Assembly: GCA_026646655.1 (NCBI GenBank)
Contig: JAPKHT010000011.1
Coordinates: 29,449 to 93,448, forward strand
Direction: 5' to 3'
DNA from: JADLBR01 sp020847615
GTDB lineage: Bacteria; Verrucomicrobiota; Verrucomicrobiia; JADLBR01
DNA length: 64,000 nt
The position numbers and the translations under genes were made by a program. This document shows positions 18,160 to 27,191 of this stretch, piece after piece. The notes beneath the pieces are model-generated. The model saw only the letters and a program-made list of their open reading frames with translations, did no database searches and had not been told where the DNA came from. Position 1 is the first letter of the stretch; each line of letters opens with the position of its first letter.

Positions 18160-20511
18160 ATGAGAATACCCCTGACCGTGTTTGCGTGCTGGGCTTTCGC
18201 GTCCGCGGCCACAGCGGCCACCGAGCCCCCGGCATACAAGATCAACCCCGACCTGGAAAAACGCCTCGAGGCCGCGCTGAAACGCTTCGACCCCCCGCGC
18301 GATCAGACCGGCATCCGCGAGCTGTTCGATTTCGCGCTCGACGCGGTCGCCGTCGGCTATCGCCCCGACGCGATCGAGCGCGCGTTCGATCTCGCCGAGC
18401 AGATGCAGGACCGCGACCCCGCGAGCACCACCTATGGGAACTTCCGCTGGTACTGGTTCAATGAGAAGCCCGGGGACCGCAACGCGGTCGAGTTCAGCAT
18501 GGAGCGCGCCATCCTCATCTGGAAACTGTACCGCGAACGCCTGACCCCCAAGGCCAAGGAACGGCTCGAGCGACTGATCGGCCTTTCGGTCGAGGGCATC
18601 CGGCGCCACCGCGTGGCGGAATCGTACACCAACATCTTCCTCATGAAGACGTGGAACTGCATCGCGATCGGCGAGGCCATGGGCCGAGCGGATCTGGCCG
18701 CCGAGGGCTACCAGATGCTGGATCGATGGTTCATGCACGTCTGGGAATCCGGCATCCACGAATACCTCAGCCCCACCTACTACGGCGTCGACGTCCACTG
18801 CCTCGGCCTCATCGCCCGGTTCGCGGGACGGGAAGAGGGCAAGAGGTTGGCGGAGACCGCGCTGCGCCTCTTCTGGACCGACATCGCCGCCAACTGGTTC
18901 GCCCCGTCCCAGCGGCTCGGCGGCGCGCACAGCCGCGATTACGATTACGTCACGGGTCGCGGGCACCTGGACATCGCCCTTCGTCGCCAGGGCTGGCTCA
19001 ACGATGGGAAACCGGTCGACTTTGACCCCTACGATGATCTCGCGTCCTGGCCGCCGCCCCCGGAGATCCGCGCGATCGCGGACAGGGTGCCCCGATTTGT
19101 ACGCCAGCGCTGGGGCACGCAACCCTGGGAGATGGCCGCCCACCACGTCGGGCGGCACTTCAGCCTCGGGTCTGCCGGCGCCACCTACTGGAATATGGAC
19201 AAACCCCTCGTCCTCAACCTCCCCGGCGACCTCAATACCCCCGTCGCCAGTTTCCACATGGACGCCCGCAACGACCCCTACGGGAAGGCCCGCATCCCCG
19301 AGGGCGCGAGCGGCCACAAGAAGTCGCTCCACCTCAACCCGTTTCTCGCCAGCGTGCAGCGCGGCCCCGAGGTCTTGCTCGTGGCCTCGGCCGATCCCGC
19401 GAACCCAAAGCACTTCATGCACCACGAGGACATGGCCGGTCTTTTCTCGCACTTCTTCTTTCCCACCAACGCCGGCGTCTGGGACGCGTCATCGCCCGCG
19501 CCGCTGCCCCTCGGCGGGCGCCGCGATCTCCCCGGTGACGCGCCGGTGTTCCTCCGCTCGGGCGATGTCGCCGCCGGCATCCGGTTTGTCGTTCGCGCCT
19601 CTCCCGATGGCAAGCCCGCCCCGCTCGTTCTCATCGCCGATGGCGAGAAATTGGGAGCGGCGCGCCTGACCGTGGAACACACCACCTCGCGACCCACCGC
19701 GCGCGGCACCATCGGCATGTGGATTCGCGCCGCGGAAGGTTTGGACGACGCGGCGTTCGCCAAGTTCCGCGCAGCGTTCTCTTCCGCCCGGCCAGAGATC
19801 CGGCGCGATGGCGACCGATGGGACATCCGCGTCCCGGGGCTGCCGGCCCCCATGCGCGTGGCCGTCGACCTCGCCAAAGAAGAACGCGTGGCCATCGAAG
19901 GGGCCGAGGCCGGCGCAGAGGGCGCCCTCTTGGCCATCGATGGGCGCGACTTGGGCCGCGAGCTCGTCGGCGCGGCGGCGCCCGTCGCCCGCTACCGGAA
20001 ACTGCTCGAGGACGCCGAGCGCGGAGGAAGCACCGCCCTCCAACCCGAGACCCCATTCGAGGCCGAGGCCGCCCACTTGCTCGTCGGCGAGATTCGCGCC
20101 GACGAGGACCCCGCGGCCTCCGGCAAACGTTTCATCTGGGTGCCCGAGGCCAAGGGCGCCGACGAGAGCGGCGGCGGACGCGCCAACTTCCTCATCCACA
20201 TCCCGAAAGCCGGGCGCTATTTCCTCTGGGGTCGCGTCCAGGCCCCCACCTCCACCGACGACTCCTTCTTCGTGTTCCTGGAGCAACCGCGCTCCGGTCG
20301 ACCGGCCACAACCGTGGATTGGCACACCGGCATCCACACGCAATGGGCCTGGTCGCGGATCGGACCACCCGACGCCAAGAAAGGCCAACCCCACCCCTTC
20401 GACCTCGCGCCCGGCACCCTGCGGCTAGAGGTACGCGGCCGCGAAAAGGGCACCAAGCTCGACGCGCTGTTCCTCACCTCGAAACCCACCGCCGAGCCTC
20501 CCGCAAAGTGA
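18160..20511 (+). CDS. Secreted alpha/alpha-toroid protein with sugar-binding-like C-terminus
   Basis: 783 residues with a signal peptide (MRIPLTVFACWAFASAATA). The N-terminal ~300 residues are helical with aromatic and charged clusters typical of (alpha/alpha)-toroid lyases and hydrolases: STTYGNFRWYWFNEKPGDRN, ESYTNIFLMKTWNCIAIGE, HEYLSPTYYGVDVHCLGL, RLGGAHSRDYDY. The central part is beta-rich. The C-terminal ~140 residues (FEAEAAHLLVGEIRADEDPA ... RFIWVPE ... FLIHIPKAGRYFLWGRV) resemble a CBM6-like module. A polysaccharide lyase-type role is plausible but no family is certain. Transcribed with the upstream glycosidase gene. Confidence 0.75.
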   Translation: MRIPLTVFACWAFASAATAATEPPAYKINPDLEKRLEAALKRFDPPRDQTGIRELFDFALDAVAVGYRPDAIERAFDLAEQMQDRDPASTTYGNFRWYWFNEKPGDRNAVEFSMERAILIWKLYRERLTPKAKERLERLIGLSVEGIRRHRVAESYTNIFLMKTWNCIAIGEAMGRADLAAEGYQMLDRWFMHVWESGIHEYLSPTYYGVDVHCLGLIARFAGREEGKRLAETALRLFWTDIAANWFAPSQRLGGAHSRDYDYVTGRGHLDIALRRQGWLNDGKPVDFDPYDDLASWPPPPEIRAIADRVPRFVRQRWGTQPWEMAAHHVGRHFSLGSAGATYWNMDKPLVLNLPGDLNTPVASFHMDARNDPYGKARIPEGASGHKKSLHLNPFLASVQRGPEVLLVASADPANPKHFMHHEDMAGLFSHFFFPTNAGVWDASSPAPLPLGGRRDLPGDAPVFLRSGDVAAGIRFVVRASPDGKPAPLVLIADGEKLGAARLTVEHTTSRPTARGTIGMWIRAAEGLDDAAFAKFRAAFSSARPEIRRDGDRWDIRVPGLPAPMRVAVDLAKEERVAIEGAEAGAEGALLAIDGRDLGRELVGAAAPVARYRKLLEDAERGGSTALQPETPFEAEAAHLLVGEIRADEDPAASGKRFIWVPEAKGADESGGGRANFLIHIPKAGRYFLWGRVQAPTSTDDSFFVFLEQPRSGRPATTVDWHTGIHTQWAWSRIGPPDAKKGQPHPFDLAPGTLRLEVRGREKGTKLDALFLTSKPTAEPPAK

Positions 20512-20542
20512 CCGCGCGCGCATCGCACCAAAATCAAAAAGC

Positions 20543-20920
20543 ATGAACGTGCCGGGGATCGTCGCTCTCGTGATCGCCATCATCCTGGGCTCTGCGTGTG
20601 CGCTGACTGCGAGGTTCCGCGTCCCGGGCGCGCTGGTCCTGGCCTCCGCGGCAGTATTCACCATCAGGGTGCGGGGCAATGAAGAGCGATGGTGCCGCAG
20701 GTTTCGGCAGGTCCAAGACAACGCTTCGATGGAGGACGTCATCCGGGAGATGGGCCCTCCGACGATCATCTCGGATGACACGACGGCCCCATCCGACCAT
20801 TGGCTCCGCGAAGAAAACCATCTCGTCACCCGGGAAATCTGGTACGTCCCGTTCTTTGGGGGGCAAAGGTATGCCTTCGGGTTCGATCGGGACGGTCACC
20901 TGATCGAGCGGCGCCGCTGA
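20543..20920 (+). CDS. Small membrane protein, unknown
   Basis: 125 residues. Hydrophobic N-terminus (VPGIVALVIAIILGSACALT, then VPGALVLASAAVFTI) with two likely membrane segments, followed by a soluble part (MEDVIREMGPPTIISDDTTA ... EIWYVPFFGGQRYAFGFDRD) that resembles small outer-membrane assembly lipoprotein-like (SmpA/OmlA type) folds. The resemblance is weak. It follows the toroid protein by 31 bp. Confidence 0.6.
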   Translation: MNVPGIVALVIAIILGSACALTARFRVPGALVLASAAVFTIRVRGNEERWCRRFRQVQDNASMEDVIREMGPPTIISDDTTAPSDHWLREENHLVTREIWYVPFFGGQRYAFGFDRDGHLIERRR

Positions 20921-20986
20921 TTCGAAAACTGCCGCTTCGCTTCCCGTAGCCCAACGCGTAAGCGTTTGGCCGCCAAAGCCTCACGG
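20914..20986. repeat. REP-family repeat, long copy
   Basis: Starts over the stop codon of the preceding gene (CGCTGATTCGAAAACTGCC) and continues with CGTAGCCCAACGCGTAAGCG and TTTGGCCGCCAAAGCCTCAC. The same order of motifs, including the part over the stop codon, occurs at 25912-25955 where the prophage interrupts it. The inner TTTGGC-C-GCCAAA is palindromic. It also overlaps the last codons of the convergent minus-strand gene. Confidence 0.65.
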
Positions 20987-23833
20987 ATACCCCAGCCACA
21001 CCGGGCTGCTCCACGCGATCTCCTCGTCGGACTGCATCACCCGCACGTAATAGTACGACTTCCCGGCCAGCGGCTTCTCGTCGCGGAATGTGAAATCCAT
21101 CTCCCTCTTTCCGCCCCCGGGCCTGGAGTAGATGTATTCGTTGTTGCGGCAGACCTCGATCCGATCGATCTCGCCGGGGCAAATGGCCCGAACGGCCACG
21201 TCGACGGGCCCGTCGGGCGCGTCGATCTTCTCTCCCATGAGGCGCCCATTGACCCGCACGTCGAGCATGATGCGCGCCGCGGTGGTGCCGAAACAGTGCC
21301 TCTGCCGCAGCGCCTCGAGCACCGCGGGCCTGGATAGCTCCGGCGTAAAGACGCAGGCCTTGCCCAGCCCGCCGCCGTGGTCGGGGCTGGCGATCACCCC
21401 GATCACCGCCCCGCGCGCCCACGCGTCCTGCAGGAAGTACCCGGGCTTTGGCACGGTCCGCGCCGCCTCGCGGGGTGACCCCTTGTACTCGTAGGAACCC
21501 CTCACCTGAAAGATCTCCGCGACGGGCTGCGCGCTCTCGTCGACGTAGTCCCAGTCGGTGGGCACATTGCCGGTGTCGGCGAGCTGGTGCGGGATGTGGA
21601 TGAAATCCGCCTTCATCTTGCGCAGGTCCGCCCAGACATCCGCGGGCGTCTGACGGCTGCGCGCGTTCCACCAGCGGGGGAAATACGCGTCCGCGAGGAT
21701 CAGGTTTCGGTGCCCGTAGAATCCGTAGGGGTGCTTGTCGCTGTACTCCTCGAAGGTGGAAGTCCACTCCTCGCCCAAGAAGGTGAGGAAACGTCCCCGG
21801 TCGTAGTTCACTCGCGCCATCTTGGCGGTGTAATTCCATAGATACGGCGTGATGTTATATCCGTGGTCGGTCGCCGCGGCGAAGTCGAGGCTCGCGATAT
21901 CGCGCATGTGCTGATAGCTCTCGTCGATGGTCTGGTCCCCCATCCGATTGCATTGCGAGACGTCGGTGTGCTCGTGCAGGTCGCCAAAAACAAGATAGAG
22001 CCGCTTGCCCCCGTATTCGATGGAGTGCGGCTGGCGCGCGGTATCACCATATGCGGTCCTCAGCGCGGCGGGTTCGAACTCCCCGTCGGACTCGGCGTGC
22101 GGCACCAGTTTCATCGACGAGGCGGGGGGCGCATCCGCGATGTTGACGGCGCACAGGTCCACCTTGCCAGAGTCGGCCAGGGCGGCCTGCTTCTCATCGT
22201 CAAACTGTTTCATCGCCGTGTTCCACGCATGCGTCGCGAAAACGCGCTCGCCCGCGACAGCGAGCCCCGGGGGACGGTCGAGGCCGAGCCGTGTGGATAA
22301 CCGCAGCAGCGGCGACCAGCGGTCGCCGCAATAAGCCACGGCAAAGGGACCCCAGCCATCGCGCCGGCCCTGGGGGCGAAGGTGGGCGACCCACAGCCGA
22401 CCCGCCCCATCGAATGCCAGGCTCGCCCCCTCGCAGCGCCCGGCCAGCGGCGAGGCATCGATCCCGGCGGGCGCCATGAGCCGCCCGTCGGGCTCCACGC
22501 GCACCAGGTGGATGCGCCGCGCCGCCTCTCCCCCGATGCGATAGCCGGCGGCCAGCTGCACGGTCTCGTAGGAAAGCCAGAGCTCGCCGCCCTTGGCGGC
22601 CAGTCGCGCGTGACGGTCGATTCCCGGCGAGCGCGTGACGCGCACCTCATCGCCCCATGCCCCATCGGTGCCCCGCCGCCGCAGGTAGATGTCGTAATTC
22701 CCATCGCGAAACGAGTGCCACGCCACAGCGATCGCGCCGCCGCCAAGCGCCGCGACCGATGGCCCATAGTTCGAACCTCCCGCGCTGACATCCTCGATCG
22801 CCCCCGCCTTGCCCGCCCGCCGCACCATGTGCCGGATGCGGCGTATCCCTTCCCCGTTGTTTTCCCACACGACATGGACGGCGCTCCCGTCGCAGGCGGC
22901 CGCGGGCTTGATGTCGATGCCTTCGCCGCGCGTCAGGCGCTCCGGGACCCCCGCGCCATCGGGTCCCAACCTGGCGGCAAAGATGTCCCAGTCGTCCTCG
23001 CCGGTCTCGGATGCATAGACTAGCTCCGCCCCATCCCCGGATGCGGCCACGCTTGGATATAGCAGGTAGGTCCCTTTGCCGGGCGGGACGATCTCCCACT
23101 CGCCAAGCCGCTCGACCGAACCATCCTCTTTGGCGCGGCATCGGGCCGCGCGCAACGAGTCCGAGCCCCGCCGGTACTGATTCCACGCCGCGTACAGGCT
23201 TCCATCCGACGCCAGCGCCATCGCCGGCTCGTCGGCAAAGCCGTCCCCCTCCGAGATCGTCAACGCCGACGGCGGCACAGCCTCGTACAGGGCGATGTCA
23301 TCCAACCAGACCTTGCCGGGACGACCCTCGGCCCCGAACGAGGATGGCGCGATGATCTGCAATTCCATCTCGCCGTCTTTCTCCGCGGTGAACACCGCAT
23401 CGTACGCCGCCCACTTGCCCGGCAGTTTGTCGAAATCCGCGATGCGCTCCCGCTCCTTCTGGGTCCCGCCCGGGGGAACACCAAACACCACAAGCTTGGT
23501 GAAATTCGTGGCCTTCGCCCAGATGCGGAGCTGGTAGAGCCGACCGGCGGTCACCTTCACCTTGCGGCGCAAGTGCAGCGCCCTGCCCTGCTCCGTGACC
23601 CCGCCCATCAGGCTTGCGTCGCCCGAGCGCACGTGCCTGGCCTCTTTGACCAGCGCCTGGCCCTCGGCCAATTGCCATCCCGCCACACCCTCCTCAAAAC
23701 CACCATTCGTCAGAATATCCTTGCCCGCGGGGGCCGTGTCGCCCGATACCGGCGGCGGCTCCGCGGCTTCTCCAGTCACCACCATCAACCCGAGCGATAC
23801 GACGACTGATACCCACTTCATTCTTAGGCGCAT
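20981..23833 (-). CDS. Large secreted protein with sugar-binding, propeller-like and DUF3604/PHP-like domains
   Basis: About 950 residues. Signal peptide (MKWVSVVVSLGLMVVTGEA). Next comes a CBM-like domain (ILTNGGFEEGVAGWQLAEGQ ... VWLDDIALYEAV), then beta-propeller-type repeats (DGFADEPAMALASDGSLYAAW, YPSVAASGDGAELVYASETG, YGPSVAALGGGAIAVAWHSF). The C-terminal ~320 residues begin LYLVFGDLHEHTDVSQCNRM and include AAATDHGYNITPY and FLGEEW, the metal-binding His/Asp pattern of DUF3604/PHP-type metalloenzymes. Function uncertain; a secreted phosphoesterase or sugar-related hydrolase is possible. Start at 23833 preferred because GGAG lies 9 bp upstream; 23848 and 23821 are alternatives. Confidence 0.75.
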   Translation of the reverse strand: MRLRMKWVSVVVSLGLMVVTGEAAEPPPVSGDTAPAGKDILTNGGFEEGVAGWQLAEGQALVKEARHVRSGDASLMGGVTEQGRALHLRRKVKVTAGRLYQLRIWAKATNFTKLVVFGVPPGGTQKERERIADFDKLPGKWAAYDAVFTAEKDGEMELQIIAPSSFGAEGRPGKVWLDDIALYEAVPPSALTISEGDGFADEPAMALASDGSLYAAWNQYRRGSDSLRAARCRAKEDGSVERLGEWEIVPPGKGTYLLYPSVAASGDGAELVYASETGEDDWDIFAARLGPDGAGVPERLTRGEGIDIKPAAACDGSAVHVVWENNGEGIRRIRHMVRRAGKAGAIEDVSAGGSNYGPSVAALGGGAIAVAWHSFRDGNYDIYLRRRGTDGAWGDEVRVTRSPGIDRHARLAAKGGELWLSYETVQLAAGYRIGGEAARRIHLVRVEPDGRLMAPAGIDASPLAGRCEGASLAFDGAGRLWVAHLRPQGRRDGWGPFAVAYCGDRWSPLLRLSTRLGLDRPPGLAVAGERVFATHAWNTAMKQFDDEKQAALADSGKVDLCAVNIADAPPASSMKLVPHAESDGEFEPAALRTAYGDTARQPHSIEYGGKRLYLVFGDLHEHTDVSQCNRMGDQTIDESYQHMRDIASLDFAAATDHGYNITPYLWNYTAKMARVNYDRGRFLTFLGEEWTSTFEEYSDKHPYGFYGHRNLILADAYFPRWWNARSRQTPADVWADLRKMKADFIHIPHQLADTGNVPTDWDYVDESAQPVAEIFQVRGSYEYKGSPREAARTVPKPGYFLQDAWARGAVIGVIASPDHGGGLGKACVFTPELSRPAVLEALRQRHCFGTTAARIMLDVRVNGRLMGEKIDAPDGPVDVAVRAICPGEIDRIEVCRNNEYIYSRPGGGKREMDFTFRDEKPLAGKSYYYVRVMQSDEEIAWSSPVWLGYP

Positions 23834-23986
23834 GTCTCCGTTCTCCATCCACGGCGTCCGTCCGTGGGATTCCAGCTTACCCCATCATCGCGCGCCCGCG
23901 CGACAACCAAAAGCCTGGCGCAGCGCGGTCGCCACGCCCAGCTTGCGCTCGCCATCAAACCTGCCTCCCCGTAGGATGCCCGCGAT

Positions 23987-25918
23987 ATGCGCCCCCCGAT
24001 GCCCAGATCCATCATTCCGCCCGGCGCGATGCTCGCCGGGCTCTGGATTTCCGCCCTGGCCGCAGCCGCCCCTCCCCCCGCGCCCCACGGCCCCGCGCCG
24101 TCGCGGCGCCAGGTGGAATGGCACGCGCTGGAGTTCTACGGATTCCTCCACTTCACCGTGAACACGTTCACCGACAAGGAGTGGGGCTACGGCGACGAGA
24201 GCCCGGAGATTTTCAACCCCACGGACTTCGATGCCGATGCGATCGCTCGCGTCGCCAGGGATGCGGGCATGCGCGGGCTCATCCTCACCTGCAAGCACCA
24301 CGACGGCTTCTGCCTGTGGCCGTCGAAGTTCACCGATCACTCGATAAAGAAGAGCCCTTGGCGCGGCGGCAAGGGCGACGTCGTCCGCGAGGTGTCCGAT
24401 GCCTGCAAGAGGCACGGCCTGCTGTTCGGCACCTACCTCTCGCCCTGGGATCGCAACCATCCCGAGTACGCCCGACCCGCGTACGTCGAGTACTACCGCA
24501 ATCAGTTGCGCGAGCTGCTGACGCAGTACGGCACGCTGTTCGAGGTGTGGTTTGATGGCGCCAACGGTGGGGATGGCTATTACGGCGGCGCCCGGGAGCG
24601 CCGCCAGATCGCCGCGGACTACTACGGGTGGGAGGAGAACTATCGGATCGTGCGCGAGCTCCAGCCCCTCGCCACCATGTTCTCGGGACCCGACATCCGC
24701 TGGGTCGGCAACGAGGCCGGCATCGCCGGCGACCCGTGCTGGTCCACCTTCAACCGCGACGCGTCGCAGGCCGAGGCCGCCTATCGCGACCGCCTCAACC
24801 GCGGCGACCGCCCCGGAACCGAGTGGTGGCCCGCCGAGTGCGACGTCTCGATCCGGCCAGGCTGGTTCTACCACGCCGCCGAGGACAATCGCGTGCGCAG
24901 CCCGGAGAATCTCGTCGATCTCTATTTCAAGTCCGTCGGCCGAGGCGCCAGCCTCCTCTTGAATCTCCCACCCGATAGGCGCGGCCGCATCCACGAGAAC
25001 GACATCGCCTCCCTGCGGGGGTTCAGGAAAATCATCGACTCGATATTCGGCACGGATCTCGCAGGCGGATCACGGGCCAGCGCCTCCAGCGTACGCGGCG
25101 ACGACCCGAGATTCGCCGCCGGCAATGCCACCGATGGTAGCCGGGACACCTACTGGTGCAGCGACGACCGGACCCTCACGCCCGAACTCGTCCTCGACCT
25201 GGCCAAGCCCACGACGTTCAACGTCGTCAGCCTTCGCGAGTTCTTGCCCCTGGGCCAACGCGTCGACACGTGGGCGCTCGACCGGTGGGCCGATGGCCGC
25301 TGGGAGGAGTTTGGCAAGGGCGCCGCCATAGGCAACCGCCGCCTCTGGCGGGGCGCCGATGTCACAACCGATCGCGTGCGGCTCCGCATCACGGCGGCGG
25401 CCGCCTGCCCCGCGATCTCTGAGATCGCGCTCCATCGCGAACCCGCCGAGGTCCGCACCGCCGCCACGCAGCAGGCCGCCACCGAGGGCATGCCGAAGAC
25501 GGGCTGGCGCGCGATCGCCGCCACAAGCCAGTGCCCCGGCCACGAGGCCGCCCGCGCCATCGACGGCGACCCCAAGACCCTGTGGCAGGCAGCGGCCGGC
25601 GGCGATGGCGCGCCCCCGCAAGACCTCACCCTGGATCTCGGCAAGGCCACTCGCATCCGGGGCATCATCTACGTGCCACGCACCGACGGGAAATCCGCGG
25701 GCCTTGTGGATAAGTTCCAGGTATTCGTCAGCCCCGATGGCAAGGACTGGGGCGAGCCCGTCGCCTCGGGCGAGTTCGCCAACATGCTCGCCAACCCTAT
25801 CGTGCAAGAGGCCCGCGTGGAACCGGCGGCCAACGCCAGATTCCTGCGCTTCCGCGTCCTCCACACCGCCGACGGCCAACCGCCGACCGCCGCCGAGATC
25901 GGCCTCCCGTTGCGCTGA
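23987..25918 (+). CDS. Secreted GH29 alpha-L-fucosidase with discoidin-type C-terminus
   Basis: 643 residues. Signal peptide within the first ~28. The catalytic domain shows the GH29 pattern: EFYGFLHFTVNTFTDKEWGY, ARDAGMRGLILTCKHHDGFC with the conserved His pair, FGTYLSPWDRN, and FEVWFDGANGGDG with the nucleophile Asp190. After ~370, two beta-sandwich domains follow; both (SRASASSVRGDDPRFAAGNA, ATSQCPGHEAARAIDGDPKT) look like F5/8 type C modules. It should release terminal alpha-fucose from glycans outside the cytoplasm. TAGGAT lies 9 bp before the ATG, a possible leaderless promoter. The prophage sits immediately downstream. Confidence 0.9.
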   Translation: MRPPMPRSIIPPGAMLAGLWISALAAAAPPPAPHGPAPSRRQVEWHALEFYGFLHFTVNTFTDKEWGYGDESPEIFNPTDFDADAIARVARDAGMRGLILTCKHHDGFCLWPSKFTDHSIKKSPWRGGKGDVVREVSDACKRHGLLFGTYLSPWDRNHPEYARPAYVEYYRNQLRELLTQYGTLFEVWFDGANGGDGYYGGARERRQIAADYYGWEENYRIVRELQPLATMFSGPDIRWVGNEAGIAGDPCWSTFNRDASQAEAAYRDRLNRGDRPGTEWWPAECDVSIRPGWFYHAAEDNRVRSPENLVDLYFKSVGRGASLLLNLPPDRRGRIHENDIASLRGFRKIIDSIFGTDLAGGSRASASSVRGDDPRFAAGNATDGSRDTYWCSDDRTLTPELVLDLAKPTTFNVVSLREFLPLGQRVDTWALDRWADGRWEEFGKGAAIGNRRLWRGADVTTDRVRLRITAAAACPAISEIALHREPAEVRTAATQQAATEGMPKTGWRAIAATSQCPGHEAARAIDGDPKTLWQAAAGGDGAPPQDLTLDLGKATRIRGIIYVPRTDGKSAGLVDKFQVFVSPDGKDWGEPVASGEFANMLANPIVQEARVEPAANARFLRFRVLHTADGQPPTAAEIGLPLR

Positions 25919-25955
25919 CTCGAAAATTGCCGCATCGCCTCTCGTAGCCGAACGC
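25912..25955. repeat. REP-family repeat, left half (interrupted by the prophage)
   Basis: CGCTGACTCGAAAATTGCC over the fucosidase stop codon and CTCGTAGCCGAACGC up to the prophage. It matches the copy at 20914-20986 up to the AACGC, where the match stops. The missing part is found beyond the prophage right end. Confidence 0.75.
25951..25955. repeat. Target-site duplication, left copy
   Basis: AACGC directly before the prophage left end. The same AACGC is at 63802-63806. If the phage ends in CA at 63802, the duplication is 4 bp (ACGC) instead of 5. Confidence 0.75.
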
Positions 25956-25971
25956 TGAATCGCGCCAACGC

Positions 25972-26104
25972 AGTTGAGAAAGCGAACTCAGGCGGATTTA
26001 AGCGGCAAGTGCCTCAAAATCCGCGAGATGCGTTTGATGTGGCAGAAAACGCCTAGTTGAGACAAAAACCGGCGTTTTGGGCCGAAATGACAAGCAGTTG
26101 AGAA
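25972..26104 (+). other. Left-end transposase binding sites (L1-L3)
   Basis: Three direct copies of the 9-mer AGTTGAGA(A/C): 25972-25980, 26055-26063 and 26096-26104. L1 to L2 is 83 bp and L2 to L3 is 41 bp. Mu also has three left sites with a wide L1-L2 gap. These should be the MuA-like protein's binding sites. Confidence 0.8.
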
Positions 26105-26118
26105 TGTTTTTTGGGGAT

Positions 26119-26598
26119 TCATAGGCCTGGAAGGGGGGGTTGCAAAGCCGGTGCATGGGCCTTTCGGACGGGCTTTTTACGGGCCGAAAGGAGGATCCGG
26201 CGGGCCTCGGCGAGGGGGGCGGTGACGTCGGCCTGGGCGTCCGTCGGCTTGAGCTTTGATAGGGCGACCTCGGCGAGGTTTCTCGCGCCTTTGGCTTCTC
26301 GGTACAGGTCGTCTCCGTTGTGGATAAGGTACTGTTCGACGGCCTTTCCCAAGTAGCCAGGGAACCAGCGAATCTCGCCGGTGGCGCCGTGGCGCTTGAT
26401 GGTCTGCAAGATGTCCTGAAGCAGGCGGGTGTAGCGCGCCGGCGGAAAACAGATCCCGCGATCCGAGAACCACTGGGCCGGCCGGGTCAGGCACAGGACG
26501 AGGGCGTCCCGCTGTTGGAAGAACGCCTTCGGTGAATCGGCGTAGAATTGGTTGCGGATGACGGCCAGGAGGTCCGCCAGCACGTCTCCCGGGTTCAC
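26119..26598 (-). CDS. Prophage early protein, unknown (last gene of early operon)
   Basis: 159 residues from a GTG that overlaps the stop of the preceding gene (GTGA). Mixed helical sequence: FYADSPKAFFQQRDALVLCL, RYTRLLQDILQTIKRHGA, GEIRWFPGYLGKAVEQYL. The basic tail (SARKKPVRKAHAPALQPP) may bind nucleic acid. The stop codon lies only 15 bp from the L3 transposase site. Its link to the upstream nucleotidyltransferase gene suggests a shared role. No family recognised. Confidence 0.75.
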   Translation of the reverse strand: MNPGDVLADLLAVIRNQFYADSPKAFFQQRDALVLCLTRPAQWFSDRGICFPPARYTRLLQDILQTIKRHGATGEIRWFPGYLGKAVEQYLIHNGDDLYREAKGARNLAEVALSKLKPTDAQADVTAPLAEARRILLSARKKPVRKAHAPALQPPLPGL

Positions 26599-27191
26599 TG
26601 CCGCTCCCAAGGCTCCAGATAGGGGAGGCCGACGAAATCAAAAACGGCGCGCTCCGATCGGACGAGGTACGTCTCGCGATAGTTGACGGAGGAAGTCGCT
26701 CTGGAGAACCCGGCCCCGTACGGATTCCACTTCCAGCCATTGGCCTGGGCCGCCATGGCGATCCTTCGATTGTTCTCGGCCCCGCCCGTCCGGCAGACGA
26801 GATAGTTCCACCAGCACTCGTCGGTGGTGCGGAACAGGTCGACCGGGATCCCGCTGGCGAGGTGATAGAGAAGCTTATTCTGGTACCCGTACGCGGTGCG
26901 CCCGCCCGCCAGGGGCCGCCGCCGGAGCATGCAATTATGGACCAGCCCGGCGATCATCGGCTCGGCCATATCGACCGGGCGCGCGACGTTGCCTAGCCCA
27001 GGAAGCTCGGACGGGTCGATCTCCTCGATTTCCGCCCCGACGAACACGATCTCGATATCCCCCACCGCAGGTTTTTTCCGGCGGATGCTGCCGCCGATCT
27101 CGATGCGCCGACAGGCGGGGGCCAGAGACGACACGATCTCCTCGGCCACGGCCAGCGCGGTATCCAGCGGCCACCGTCGCTTATCGCTCAT
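26595..27191 (-). CDS. Pol-beta-type nucleotidyltransferase
   Basis: 198 residues. N-terminal nucleotidyltransferase motif RRIEIGGSIRRKKPAVGDIE: Gly-Gly-Ser at 33-35, metal ligands Asp45 and Glu47 (D-x-E instead of the usual D-x-D), and a third acidic residue Asp118 in GIPVDLF. The layout matches the palm of DNA polymerase X/beta-like enzymes, without the HhH and PHP domains of bacterial PolX. Possible roles are gap filling after transposition or nucleotide addition to DNA, RNA or protein. Coupled to neighbours by overlaps on both sides. Confidence 0.8.
   Translation of the reverse strand: MSDKRRWPLDTALAVAEEIVSSLAPACRRIEIGGSIRRKKPAVGDIEIVFVGAEIEEIDPSELPGLGNVARPVDMAEPMIAGLVHNCMLRRRPLAGGRTAYGYQNKLLYHLASGIPVDLFRTTDECWWNYLVCRTGGAENNRRIAMAAQANGWKWNPYGAGFSRATSSVNYRETYLVRSERAVFDFVGLPYLEPWERQ

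Noticed and set aside
17029..19452. Minus-strand open frame of 807 residues
   Set aside because: Antisense shadow of the glycosidase and toroid genes, repeating Gly/Ala/Glu/Arg composition.
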